NCBI RefSeq assembly: GCF_029894165.1
Contig: NZ_JARXXU010000001.1
Coordinates: 806,001-870,000, forward strand
From: Aurantimicrobium minutum
GTDB taxonomy: Bacteria > Actinomycetota > Actinomycetes > Actinomycetales > Microbacteriaceae
Reading direction: 5' to 3'
DNA: 64,000 bases
Shown piece by piece: positions 8,868-18,082 of this stretch (position 1 is the first letter of the stretch; every line of letters starts with the position of its first letter). The translations under genes and the position numbers were made by a program. A model generated the notes under the pieces. It searched no databases and was not told the DNA's origin. It was given only the letters and a program-made list of their open reading frames with translations.

Positions 8868-8903
8868 TCTCTGTGGTGGCAAGAGTGTGGATAACTCCAC
8901 CGC

Positions 8904-8909
8904 TACGAT
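8904..8909 (+). promoter_or_regulatory. -10 element, leaderless-type promoter of ychF
   Basis: TACGAT ends 8 nt before the GTG start of ychF and there is no Shine-Dalgarno in between, so transcription probably begins at or within a base or two of the start codon. Confidence 0.5.
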
Positions 8910-8917
8910 TAACCCTT

Positions 8918-9991
8918 GTGGCTCTAACTATCGCAATCGTGGGACTGCCCAATGTCGGCAAGTCAACCCTGTTCAACGCTCTGACCAAGAGCACCGTTCT
9001 CGCAGCGAACTACCCGTTCGCCACGATTGAACCCAACGTGGGAGTAGTCAACCTCCCCGATGAGCGCCTCGGCGTCCTCGCGGGCATCTTTGGCTCTGAA
9101 CGCCTGCTGCCAGCGGCGGTCTCCTTTGTCGACATCGCCGGCATTGTGAAGGGGGCTTCTGAAGGTGAAGGCCTCGGAAACAAGTTCTTGGCCAATATCC
9201 GTGAAGCTGACGCCATTGCGCAGGTTGTGCGTGGATTCTCTGACCCTGACGTCGTTCACGTTGATGGCACCGTCAACCCAGCCTCCGACATGGAGACCAT
9301 CAACACGGAGTTGATCCTCGCTGACCTCCAGACGCTGGAGAAGGCCATTCCTCGTATTGAGAAGGAAGTCAAGGGCAAGAAGGCAGAGCCTGCTGCTCTC
9401 GAGACTGCTCTGGAAGCACAGAAAGTACTCAACGACGGCAAGCCACTCTCGTCCACCACCATTGATCTCGCACCCATCAAGGAACTGGGTCTCCTCACGG
9501 CCAAGCCTTTTATCTATGTGTTCAACGTGGATGAGGATGTTCTCGGTGACGCTACTAAGCGCACTGAACTTGAAGCTCTCGTCGCCCCTGCCAAGGCTGT
9601 TCTCCTCGATGCCAAGCTCGAGTCTGAACTCATTGACCTTGACGCCGCAGATGCTGCCGAACTGCTGGCCTCGACCGGTCAGGATGAGTCCGGTCTCGAC
9701 CAGCTCGCACGTATTGGCTTCGACACTCTCGGACTACAGACCTACCTCACCGCAGGTCCGAAGGAAGCTCGTGCCTGGACTATTGGTAAAGGCTGGAAAG
9801 CTCCTCAGGCTGCTGGTGTGATTCACACCGACTTCGAGCGTGGCTTTATCAAGGCCGAAATTATCTCCTTCCAGGATCTGGTTGACACTGGTTCCGTCGC
9901 AGAGGCTCGAGCCAAGGGCAAGGCCCGCATGGAAGGTAAGGACTACGTCATGCAAGATGGCGACGTCGTCGAATTCCGCTTCAACGTCTAG
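8918..9991 (+). CDS. ychF: Redox-regulated ATPase YchF (OLA1 family)
   Basis: Obg-like P-loop ATPase, 357 aa, that binds ribosomes and acts in translation and stress response. G1 is GLPNVGKS (residues 8-15) and G3 is DIAGIVKGASEGEGLGN; the G4 position reads NVDE instead of NKxD, which is the known basis for ATP rather than GTP preference in this family. The C-terminal TGS domain ends in DYVMQDGDVVEFRFNV, the normal family terminus. GTG at 8918 gives the usual length; an upstream in-frame start at 8873 has no support. The SRAP gene follows after 14 bp. Confidence 0.95.
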   Translation: MALTIAIVGLPNVGKSTLFNALTKSTVLAANYPFATIEPNVGVVNLPDERLGVLAGIFGSERLLPAAVSFVDIAGIVKGASEGEGLGNKFLANIREADAIAQVVRGFSDPDVVHVDGTVNPASDMETINTELILADLQTLEKAIPRIEKEVKGKKAEPAALETALEAQKVLNDGKPLSSTTIDLAPIKELGLLTAKPFIYVFNVDEDVLGDATKRTELEALVAPAKAVLLDAKLESELIDLDAADAAELLASTGQDESGLDQLARIGFDTLGLQTYLTAGPKEARAWTIGKGWKAPQAAGVIHTDFERGFIKAEIISFQDLVDTGSVAEARAKGKARMEGKDYVMQDGDVVEFRFNV

Positions 9992-10005
9992 CGAGGAGAT
10001 CTAGC

Positions 10006-10683
10006 ATGTGTGGAGGTTACGCGCTCGCGGAACCGACCGACGTGCTGGAAGACGTCTTCAATATTGATCTGGTGGGGGAGAACCTCCCCGGGCCCAGCTG
10101 GAACATCAGACCCACTAACCAGGTTCCTGTGGTGGTGGACACTCTGGGTGCCGCAGGCGACCAGCACCGGCGCTTGGAAAGCGCTCGCTGGTCATTGATT
10201 CCCTCGTGGGTGAAGGGGGAACCCCCGAAGTTCTCTACCTTCAATGCTCGTAGCGAAGACGCTGCATCAAAAGCTTCCTGGAAAGACGCGGTGAAATCCA
10301 AGCGCTGTCTGGTTCCTGCTTCCGGTTACTTCGAGTGGGTTGTGGAAGACGGAGTGAAAGTTCCGCACTATATTCACACGGAAGAAACCCTTGCTTTTGC
10401 TGGGTTGTATTCGTGGTGGCGGGCAGTAGAAACAGATCCCTGGATGCTCACCGCCACCATTCTGACCATGCCTACGGTTCCAGAACTTGCGGCTATTCAC
10501 GACCGCAATCCTGTGCCGTTGCCCAAGCAATTCTGGTCAACGTGGTTGGATCCACATGCGGTGGGAACTCAAGACCTCGTGGATGCGGCCGTTGCCGCCG
10601 CGGTTCCTGTTGCTGCGTTCCTGACCCAATATCGAGTGAACCCGCTGCGAGGAAACGGCCCGGAGCTTATTTCCCGGGCTTGA
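10006..10683 (+). CDS. SRAP-domain abasic-site DNA-protein crosslink protein (YedK/HMCES family)
   Basis: SOS response-associated peptidase family, 225 aa; the N-terminal Cys, exposed after Met removal, forms a thiazolidine crosslink with abasic sites in single-stranded DNA. All key positions are present: Cys2 in MCGGY, the Asn in TFNARSED, the Glu in SGYFEW and the His in IHDRNPVPL. GAGGAG lies 6 nt before the ATG. It is probably cotranscribed with ychF (14-bp gap). Its 3' end overlaps the convergent exporter gene by 17 bp. Confidence 0.94.
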   Translation: MCGGYALAEPTDVLEDVFNIDLVGENLPGPSWNIRPTNQVPVVVDTLGAAGDQHRRLESARWSLIPSWVKGEPPKFSTFNARSEDAASKASWKDAVKSKRCLVPASGYFEWVVEDGVKVPHYIHTEETLAFAGLYSWWRAVETDPWMLTATILTMPTVPELAAIHDRNPVPLPKQFWSTWLDPHAVGTQDLVDAAVAAAVPVAAFLTQYRVNPLRGNGPELISRA

Positions 10684-11965
10684 TTGTGACGGACTTCAGA
10701 ATGAGTCCTGCTCCGTTGCGCATAATGAGCTTGGCGTCTGGAGTGATTTTGGACAGCAATGGATACACCGCAGTGGCCAACATCATGCCGATCGCCATGG
10801 CAAAGAATGTCAGGCCTGCCGTGCCGGCAACGTTGCTGAGGTCCTGAGCAGATTCGAGTTCTCCGGTGATCGCGACAAAGCCAGTTGATCCAGGCACGAT
10901 CAGCCAGAACGTGGGCAGGAAGATGGCCAGATCGCCGGGACCTCCGCCGAGGCGTGCATTAATCGCCCACGAGGTGATGAGGCCCACGGCTGTGGCGATT
11001 CCCGCAGACAGCGGGACACCCAGGCTGGGCAATGTGAGAACGGAAATGGCGAAGCTGAGCATCATGACAAACAGGCTGGGCAGCCACAAACGAACGGGTG
11101 TGCAGAAGTAGAGGAAGGTTCCGATGCCATAAATCGCGGCACCGGCCCAGGCAACCCACGCGGGTGTCATGGTGGCGGTGACGTCTTCAAGCCTGGACGC
11201 AGGTAGTCCGCTGGCCGCAATCGCCAGAGCTCCGCCAAAGGCCATGCTTCCCAAAATCATGACGGCATAAATCAAACGTGATGCCCCAGAAACCATATAT
11301 CCGCTGACCAGTTCGATGATGGCCGAGGTGAGTGCGGCGCCGGGAAGCAAGACAACGACGAGCATGGCCACCATGCGAATAGGGTCAGGCTTATCCAGGA
11401 AGATGGAGAGTCCCGCCACCATTATTCCTGCCAAGAATGTGGCCATTAGAGGTAACAATGCAGCGAAACGGGTGGAGCTGCTGAGAAACAACACCAGGGT
11501 TCCAATGACGGCACCCATGACTGCCACTGCGCCCAGTGCAGGAAGGTCTAAGCGAAATGCCGCACCAAACCCGAGTGAGGAGAGGGCATATCCCAGGATG
11601 CGCAGCCAGGCAGGGTAAAGGGGTTTCTTGGTCGCAATGGCGCGCAGACTTTCGGCAACATCGTGGGCATCGTCCTTGTTGTGACGAGCCTGGGCCAGGA
11701 CGGACTGCACTTGGGTCATTTGATCAAAGCGGTAACTGGTTTTCACAACGTGCATTTGGGGGACACCGTGGCGTTTGGTCTCGGTCAGCACCAATGTGGG
11801 CAGCAACACAATTTCTGCATCCGCGTCGTAGGCCTCGGCCAGGTCTCTCAGAACAGCTTCTGCCTGGGGTGCGGGATAGGTTGAACTGACCATCGCGGCA
11901 GCTGCTTCGGTGAGCATGTCTGTGACGTCTGGTCGCGTCGAATCGGGGGAGTTCTGCGCTGTCAT
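10667..11965 (-). CDS. Threonine/serine exporter family membrane protein (ThrE-like)
   Basis: 432-residue protein with a cytoplasmic N-terminal domain of about 130 residues (ThrE/DUF1212 type, TEAAAAMVSSTYPAPQAEAVL) followed by about ten membrane helices (ThrE plus ThrE_2/DUF3815 halves fused in one chain, as in Corynebacterium ThrE). It is expected to export threonine and serine by proton antiport. No Shine-Dalgarno; TACCGT ends 6 nt before the ATG, a leaderless-type start. Convergent with the SRAP gene, divergent from the SDR gene. Confidence 0.88.
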   Translation of the reverse strand: MTAQNSPDSTRPDVTDMLTEAAAAMVSSTYPAPQAEAVLRDLAEAYDADAEIVLLPTLVLTETKRHGVPQMHVVKTSYRFDQMTQVQSVLAQARHNKDDAHDVAESLRAIATKKPLYPAWLRILGYALSSLGFGAAFRLDLPALGAVAVMGAVIGTLVLFLSSSTRFAALLPLMATFLAGIMVAGLSIFLDKPDPIRMVAMLVVVLLPGAALTSAIIELVSGYMVSGASRLIYAVMILGSMAFGGALAIAASGLPASRLEDVTATMTPAWVAWAGAAIYGIGTFLYFCTPVRLWLPSLFVMMLSFAISVLTLPSLGVPLSAGIATAVGLITSWAINARLGGGPGDLAIFLPTFWLIVPGSTGFVAITGELESAQDLSNVAGTAGLTFFAMAIGMMLATAVYPLLSKITPDAKLIMRNGAGLILKSVTIKPGK

Positions 11966-12043
11966 GAGATAACGGTAACAAAGCCCAGGCGCAACCTAGA
12001 CTTGGAGCCTCGCACCATTTCTGTTACGGAAACAAGGTTTGCC

Positions 12044-12826
12044 ATGGAATACACCGGATTGACCACTCTCATTACTGGCGCAAGTTCAGGTATTGGCGTG
12101 GAGTTTGCAGAGGGCTTTGCAGCACGCGGAAGCAACCTCGTTCTCGTCGCCCGGCGCAAAGACCGGCTGACGGAACTCGCCTCCCGGCTCGAGAAGCAGT
12201 ATTCGGTCCAGGTCTCGGTCATTGCACAGGACCTGAGCGTGCCCGGTGCCGGGGCAGCTCTCGAGAAGGCAGTGGCGAAGCAGAAGTTGACCGTCGATGT
12301 TCTCGTCAACAATGCAGGGTTTGGAGTTAATGGCTATTTCGTGGATGAAGACCGCGCCGTGACCCAAGCAGAAATTACCCTCAACATGGGCACTCTGGTT
12401 GATCTCACCGCTGCCTTCCTCCCCGGCATGATCAGCCGCGACAAGGGTGCCGTGGTTAACATCGCCAGCACGGCATCGTTCCAGCCTGTTCCTGGCATGG
12501 CTGTTTATGCGGCAACCAAGGCCTTTGTTCGCTCGTTTACGGAGGCTCTCTGGGGTGAACTGGGCACCTCACAGGTGCGGGTGCTTGCGGTGAGCCCTGG
12601 TGCGACGGAGTCAGAATTCTTCGAGGTAGCCGGCGGAAAGCCCTCAGGCACGTCGATGCCCGCATCTGCAGTGGTGGACACCATGTTCACGGCATTAGAT
12701 AAGCCACGTTCCACGCCTTCTGTCGTGGTGGGGGGAACCAACGGTTTCACCGCCGGTTTGGTGAAGTTCTTTCCCAAGAAGTCGGTCATCCACATGGCCG
12801 GTGGCATGTTCCTGCCCAAGAAGTAA
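12044..12826 (+). CDS. Short-chain dehydrogenase/reductase (SDR)
   Basis: Classical SDR of 260 aa, NAD(P)-dependent. Cofactor motif TGASSGIG (about residues 10-17) followed by the basic ARRKDRL that favours NADPH, NNAG in the middle, and a catalytic Ser...Tyr-x3-Lys in IASTASFQPVPGMAVYAATK. The ATG at 12044 has AAGG 6-7 nt upstream. Substrate unknown. Confidence 0.9.
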   Translation: MEYTGLTTLITGASSGIGVEFAEGFAARGSNLVLVARRKDRLTELASRLEKQYSVQVSVIAQDLSVPGAGAALEKAVAKQKLTVDVLVNNAGFGVNGYFVDEDRAVTQAEITLNMGTLVDLTAAFLPGMISRDKGAVVNIASTASFQPVPGMAVYAATKAFVRSFTEALWGELGTSQVRVLAVSPGATESEFFEVAGGKPSGTSMPASAVVDTMFTALDKPRSTPSVVVGGTNGFTAGLVKFFPKKSVIHMAGGMFLPKK

Positions 12827-12910
12827 ACAGCTCGATGCGGGCCAGAGCCTGCCCGGCATAGTCTGGAACAGAAATATTTCACCTGTTGCCTGACGAAACG
12901 AGTACACATC

Positions 12911-13945
12911 ATGAGAGCCACATTCCTGTATGGAGCCGGTGATGTACGCGTCGTGGATGTTCCAGAACCTACTCTCGTCGCCCCAACAAATGCCATACTC
13001 TCGGTTGTGCTGGCCTGTATTTGTGGCAGCGATCTGTGGGATTATCAGGCCATGCCGGACAATCCCGGTGGACGAGGCAAAGGCCATGAGGTTATTGGGG
13101 TAGTTGAGAGCATCGGCGCCGAGGTTATTGACTTTGCCGTGGGGGATCTGGTCCTTGCTCCCTTTGTGTGTTCAGACAACACCTGTGATTTCTGCCAGGA
13201 AGGGTTGCACTCTTCCTGCCGGAACGTGTCCTTCTTTGGCGGAGACGGTACTCCGGGTGCTCAGGCCGAGAAGGTGCGCATTCAGCAGGCAGATGGCACT
13301 TTAGTAAAGGTGCCCGTCAGTGTTGATTCACCGCTTCTGCCCTCGATTCTGACTCTCACCGACGTGATGTGCACGGGACACCATGCCGCAGTGTGTGCGG
13401 ATGTGTCACCGGGAGACACGGTCGTCGTGATCGGGGACGGTGCTGTGGGTTTGTGTGCCGTCATTGCCGCCAAGCGCCGTGGTGCTGAACGCATCATTTT
13501 GATGGGCCGTCACACAGCCCGAACAGATCTCGGCCGTGAATTTGGGGCAACCGATGTCGTCGCCGAGCGTGACGAAGAAGGTGTAGCCAAGGTTCGGGAG
13601 CTCACCGGCGGCGACGGTGCCGCCAAGGTGCTCGAATGTGTGGGAACGTCCTCCACGATTTCCATGGCTCTGGGCATATGCCGAGATGGTGGGGTGGTGT
13701 CCTGTGTGGGTGCCCCTCAATATTCCGAGGCACCCCTCAACTTCGGTACCTTCCTGCGCAACATCACCGTCACCGGTGGCGTGGCCCCCGCGCGCGCCTA
13801 TATCGATGAACTGATGCCCGATATTCTCGCGGGAACGATCAATCCCGGTAAAGTTTTTGACCAGGAGATTACTCTCGACGACGTTGCGGTGGGCTACAAA
13901 GCCATGGCAGACCGTCAGGCCTTGAAAACCATCGTTCGACCCTAG
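12911..13945 (+). CDS. Zinc-dependent alcohol dehydrogenase (MDR family)
   Basis: 344-residue GroES-like medium-chain dehydrogenase. Catalytic zinc ligands are Cys38 in CICGSD and His in GKGHE; the four structural-zinc cysteines are spaced in CSDNTCDFCQEGLHSSC. The Rossmann glycine motif is GDGAVGLCAV. The preceding stretch holds no obvious strong ribosome-binding site beyond a weak purine run. It lies 84 bp after the SDR gene and 10 bp before an SRPBCC gene, so the ADH and SRPBCC genes are likely cotranscribed. Substrate unknown. Confidence 0.9.
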   Translation: MRATFLYGAGDVRVVDVPEPTLVAPTNAILSVVLACICGSDLWDYQAMPDNPGGRGKGHEVIGVVESIGAEVIDFAVGDLVLAPFVCSDNTCDFCQEGLHSSCRNVSFFGGDGTPGAQAEKVRIQQADGTLVKVPVSVDSPLLPSILTLTDVMCTGHHAAVCADVSPGDTVVVIGDGAVGLCAVIAAKRRGAERIILMGRHTARTDLGREFGATDVVAERDEEGVAKVRELTGGDGAAKVLECVGTSSTISMALGICRDGGVVSCVGAPQYSEAPLNFGTFLRNITVTGGVAPARAYIDELMPDILAGTINPGKVFDQEITLDDVAVGYKAMADRQALKTIVRP

Positions 13946-13955
13946 GATTTTCACC

Positions 13956-14423
13956 ATGCAGCACAACTTCCTCTACTCCGTAGAACGTGAGTACACCCAG
14001 CCCATGTCACGTATCTGGGAAGCCTGGACCGATGCTGCCCAGCTCGAAGCCTGGTACCACCCCACTGTGCTCGCGAATGTTCCCGGTTCTTCCGTCTCGG
14101 AGCCGCACGTTGGTGGCGCCTGGGCAATTGCGGTGGATGTGCCTGAAGCAGGTTTTCAATCCTGCTTCTGGGGCACCTACACCGCAGTGGAACCGCATGT
14201 CCTCATCGAGCACACCATGCACTACAGCCAAGACCCGGCAGAATTCGCAGCGAAGGACCTCTCCGGGGAGTTCGCCAAGATCGTCGTGAACTTCGAAGAG
14301 CGCGCTGGTGGTGCCTGGGTGAAGTTTTCTCAATATGGAGAACTTCCGGAAGAACACATCCCGATGGCCCAGGCAGGAATGGAAAGCTATTTCCAGTCTT
14401 TGGCCGACTTCCTCGGCGAATAA
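13956..14423 (+). CDS. SRPBCC / AHSA1-like domain protein
   Basis: 155-residue START/Bet v1-like protein. The family pattern REYTQPMSRIWEAWTDAAQLEAWYHP starts at about residue 10 and a C-terminal helix (QAGMESYFQSLADFL) closes the barrel. Members bind hydrophobic ligands or assist Hsp90-like partners; this one cannot be assigned. Start ATG at 13956, 10 bp downstream of the alcohol dehydrogenase. Confidence 0.85.
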   Translation: MQHNFLYSVEREYTQPMSRIWEAWTDAAQLEAWYHPTVLANVPGSSVSEPHVGGAWAIAVDVPEAGFQSCFWGTYTAVEPHVLIEHTMHYSQDPAEFAAKDLSGEFAKIVVNFEERAGGAWVKFSQYGELPEEHIPMAQAGMESYFQSLADFLGE

Positions 14424-14477
14424 CTCTCTGCTGCTTCGTGGTGTTGTGAGCTCCCACAATCCACTAAATTTGTTAGA

Positions 14478-14493
14478 TAGTGCGCTCGCACTA
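14478..14493. promoter_or_regulatory. Near-perfect palindrome upstream of smc
   Basis: TAGTGCGCTCGCACTA has 7-bp arms around a CT centre, 20 bp before the smc start codon. It could be an operator or a hairpin in the leader. No known factor can be named. Confidence 0.4.
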
Positions 14494-14513
14494 CTGACCG
14501 GGGAGCCTTCGAC

Positions 14514-17500
14514 GTGTATCTGAAAAGCCTGACGCTCAAAGGCTTTAAGTCGTTTGCCCAACCGACCACTTTCGCTTTCGAACCTGGGGTCACCTGCGTG
14601 GTGGGCCCCAACGGTTCAGGTAAGTCCAACGTCGTCGATGCTTTGGCCTGGGTCATGGGTGAGCAGGGTGCAAAAACCCTGCGCGGCGGCAAGATGGAAG
14701 ACGTCATCTTTGCCGGAACATCCACCCGGGGACCCTTAGGTCGCGCGGAAGTTCTGCTCACCATCGATAACTCTGATGGCGCTCTACCGATCGAGTATTC
14801 CGAAGTAACGATCAGTCGCACCCTGTTCCGTAATGGGTCGAGCGAATATGCCATCAATGGCGAGAACTGCCGTCTGCTCGATGTGCAAGAGCTGCTCTCC
14901 GACTCAGGTTTGGGTCGGGAGATGCATGTCATCGTGGGTCAGGGCCGACTTGATAATGTTCTGCAAGCCAGCCCTGAAGATCGTCGTGGCTTCATCGAAG
15001 AAGCTGCCGGAATTCTCAAGCACCGTCGCCGCAAGGAAAAGACGGTGCGCAAGCTCGAAGCGATGCAGGCTAACCTCACTCGCTTGACCGACCTGGCTAC
15101 CGAAGTGCGACGTCAGCTTAAACCTCTGGGGCACCAAGCAGAGATTGCCCGAGAAGCACAGAGCATTCAGGCAGAAGTGCGCGACGCCCGTGCGCGTATT
15201 TTGGCCGATGACGTTGTCCAACTGCGCGTCACGCTCGATGCGCATAACAAGACAGAGTCTGAGCGTCACTGCGAACGTATCGTGTTGCAAGAACAGCTGG
15301 AGCGCACCATGCTCCGCGTTCGTCGCCTGGAAGCAGACCAGAGTGCGGATGATGTCGAGTCGGCACGCAAAACCGTCTTTGCCCTCGAATCCATCCAGGA
15401 ACGCCTGCGTGGTCTCTATAACCTGGCCAACCAGCGCCTTGCTCTCTTGGGCGCAGACACTGACCAGCAGCCACTGGGTTCGGGGGTCAACCAAGCCATG
15501 ATCGAGGGCGCAGAGTCCGAAGTCGAGGTCATGCGTGGCATCGTGATCGCGGCAGAAGCTGCCTGGCACGCCGCCCAGCAGGCAACCGTGTCAGCCCGCG
15601 CCAAGCTCGACTCCATCGATGAACAAATCTCTGCCCAGTCTGCTTTGGTCTCCCAGCATGACCTGGAGCTCACCAGCCTGCGCGGAAAGAAAGAAGCAGC
15701 CGACTCGGCACTGGCTGCCGTGCGCGGAGAAGTTCTGCGTCAGCAGAATGCACTGGATGCGGCAACCGACCGCAAGGTTTCAGCCCAAGAGAACCTCGCC
15801 CAGGTCGAATCCGATTCTGCGGATACCACCGCGGGTGAAACCGGGCTCAACGATGCGTATGAGGCAGCTCAAGCAGCGGTAGTCGAAGCGGAGTCCACCA
15901 TTGATCGTCTCCGTGATGAACTCCACACGCTCGAACGTGAGCGTGATGCCCTCCAGGCGCGCACGGGGGCACTCTCGATGGCGCTGGATCAGAAAGATGG
16001 CTCTTCTGCACTGGTCAAAGCCAGGCTCTCCGGTATTCGTGGACTCGTTGCTGAACATATCCAGGTGACCAGCGGTTACGAAGCAGCTATTGCGGCGGGA
16101 TTGGGTTCACTTTCGGACGCCGTTCTCGCAGATGACATGGATTCAGCCATCTCGGCACTGGCGAACGTCGATCGTGATGACCTCGGCCGCGTCGAGATCG
16201 TGGTGGCAGAAAAGCCCCGCACTTCCTCTCTGTCGTTGCCTTCTGTTGCCGGGGTAGTTCCTGCCTCCGATGTGGTCACTGCCCCCGAAGGTGTGCTGGC
16301 GCTGCTCGCTGCCACGGTCATCGCAGATGACCTCGAGGCAGCTCGGGCAGCGTGGAAGCAAGGCTTGGAAAAGTCTGAGGCCAACGTCACCATCATTACG
16401 AAAGCTGGTGAAGTTCTCACTCGTTTCGTCCTGCGCGGGGGTTCTGGTTCCAAGCAGAGCCGCATCGAACTCGTTTCTGAGCGTGACACAGCACACAAGC
16501 GCCTGGATGAGGTTGTTGGCCTGATTGACAAAGCTCGTCTCGAGTTGGCTGACCAGCGCGGTGTTGCACAGGTGGCCAAAGAACGTTCTACGGCGGCCCT
16601 TGCAGCCTTGCGGGAATACGACTCACAGCTTGCTGCCCGTTCCGAAGCACTCAACCGTGCACGTGTGCAGGTGGAAGCGGCCGTGGCAGAGTCAGAGCGT
16701 CTCAGCGCATCTGTGGCCTTAGCGGCATCCTCGGTAGAAGAAGCAGAACAGAACGCGCACCGCGCAGGTTCTGAACTGGACGCCGTCGAGTCTCGACCAC
16801 GCCCCATCCTGGACGTCTCTGCCCGTGATGAACTCTTTGCCGAACTCGAAAGTGTTCGGGAGAGCGAAGTCCAAGCACGACTCGAACTTGAAACTGCACG
16901 TGAACGTGTCCGCGCTGAAGAACTCCGCGTGGAGGGTCTGCGTCAGCAACTGGATGCGGACCGTGCTGCAGCGGAAGAAGCAGCACGCCGTGCAGTAGTG
17001 CGCCGTCGACAAATCGATGCGGCTGCTGGCGTCGCCGAAGCGCTTCCTGCAGTTCTCGATTCGGTAGATCGTTCTGTGTCGGAGGCACGTGTTCTTCTGG
17101 GGCAGCGTGAAGCAGACCGCGCAGCACAAAACCAGGAACTGGTTTCGCTGCGCCAGGAAGAATCACAACTGCGTGAGCGGCTGCACTCGATCACCGAGAA
17201 CGTGCACGGCCTGGAACTCCAGATCTACGAAAAGAAGATGCACCTCTCTGCCCTGTTGGAGCGTGCCGGGAATGAACTCGGCCTGGTCGAGGACGTCCTC
17301 ATTGCCGAATACGGTCCCGAAGTTAGCATCCCTGTTCCTGCAGCAGCTGATGCTCCAGCTGATGCAGAGCCTGAAACTAAAGCCTATGACCGTGCCGAGC
17401 AGCAAATTCGTCTCGAGAAGGCAGAACGCAAACTCGGTCAGTTAGGTCGAGTTAACCCGCTCGCGCTCGAAGAGTTTGCTGCACTGGAACAGCGCCACAC

Positions 17501-18059
17501 CTTCCTCACTGAGCAGCTCACGGACCTCAGCAACACGCGTAAAGACCTGATGACGATCATTGATGAGGTGGATAACACCATGCAGTCGGTGTTCCAGACC
17601 GCTTTCGATGACACACAGGCCGCCTTCGCGGAAGTTTTCCCGATCCTCTTCCCCGGTGGTTCGGGGAGTATTACCTTGACCAACCCGGACGACCTGCTCA
17701 CCACGGGTATTGAAGTGATGGTCAAGCCTGCCGGTAAGAAGATTGACCGTCTGAGCCTGCTCTCTGGTGGTGAGCGATCACTGGCCGCAGTTGCCCTTCT
17801 GGTGGCTATCTTCAAGGCGCGCCCGTCGCCGTTCTACATCATGGACGAAGTGGAAGCAGCACTTGATGACGCCAACCTCGGACGCCTGCTGGCGATCTTT
17901 GAGGACCTGCGTAACTCCAGTCAGCTCATCGTGATTACGCACCAAAAACGCACGATGGAGATCGCCGACGCACTCTATGGTGTGTCCATGCGTCAAGACG
18001 GTGTTTCTGCCGTGGTGGGCCAACGTGTTGCGGCGACGGAGAACGCACCAGCTTCCTAG
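14514..18059 (+). CDS. smc: Chromosome segregation protein SMC
   Basis: Structural maintenance of chromosomes ATPase, 1181 aa, which loops and organises the nucleoid with ScpA/ScpB. Walker A GPNGSGKS at residues 31-38, long coiled coils, hinge around residues 500-640 (HIQVTSGYEAAIAAGLG onwards), C-terminal signature LSGGERSLAAVALLVAIF and Walker B FYIMDEVEAALDDAN. GTG start at 14514 with GGGGAG 8 nt upstream and the canonical N-terminus MYLKSLTLKGFKSF. In many Actinobacteria ftsY and ffh follow; here the FHA/phosphatase/kinase cluster follows 23 bp later. Confidence 0.97.
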   Translation: MYLKSLTLKGFKSFAQPTTFAFEPGVTCVVGPNGSGKSNVVDALAWVMGEQGAKTLRGGKMEDVIFAGTSTRGPLGRAEVLLTIDNSDGALPIEYSEVTISRTLFRNGSSEYAINGENCRLLDVQELLSDSGLGREMHVIVGQGRLDNVLQASPEDRRGFIEEAAGILKHRRRKEKTVRKLEAMQANLTRLTDLATEVRRQLKPLGHQAEIAREAQSIQAEVRDARARILADDVVQLRVTLDAHNKTESERHCERIVLQEQLERTMLRVRRLEADQSADDVESARKTVFALESIQERLRGLYNLANQRLALLGADTDQQPLGSGVNQAMIEGAESEVEVMRGIVIAAEAAWHAAQQATVSARAKLDSIDEQISAQSALVSQHDLELTSLRGKKEAADSALAAVRGEVLRQQNALDAATDRKVSAQENLAQVESDSADTTAGETGLNDAYEAAQAAVVEAESTIDRLRDELHTLERERDALQARTGALSMALDQKDGSSALVKARLSGIRGLVAEHIQVTSGYEAAIAAGLGSLSDAVLADDMDSAISALANVDRDDLGRVEIVVAEKPRTSSLSLPSVAGVVPASDVVTAPEGVLALLAATVIADDLEAARAAWKQGLEKSEANVTIITKAGEVLTRFVLRGGSGSKQSRIELVSERDTAHKRLDEVVGLIDKARLELADQRGVAQVAKERSTAALAALREYDSQLAARSEALNRARVQVEAAVAESERLSASVALAASSVEEAEQNAHRAGSELDAVESRPRPILDVSARDELFAELESVRESEVQARLELETARERVRAEELRVEGLRQQLDADRAAAEEAARRAVVRRRQIDAAAGVAEALPAVLDSVDRSVSEARVLLGQREADRAAQNQELVSLRQEESQLRERLHSITENVHGLELQIYEKKMHLSALLERAGNELGLVEDVLIAEYGPEVSIPVPAAADAPADAEPETKAYDRAEQQIRLEKAERKLGQLGRVNPLALEEFAALEQRHTFLTEQLTDLSNTRKDLMTIIDEVDNTMQSVFQTAFDDTQAAFAEVFPILFPGGSGSITLTNPDDLLTTGIEVMVKPAGKKIDRLSLLSGGERSLAAVALLVAIFKARPSPFYIMDEVEAALDDANLGRLLAIFEDLRNSSQLIVITHQKRTMEIADALYGVSMRQDGVSAVVGQRVAATENAPAS

Positions 18060-18082
18060 GAGGCTCCAGGCGAGGTCAGGGT

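Noticed and set aside
12835-12862. CGGGC/GCCCG inverted repeat between the SDR and alcohol dehydrogenase genes
   Set aside because: Five-bp stem with an 8-nt loop and no T tract; too weak to call.
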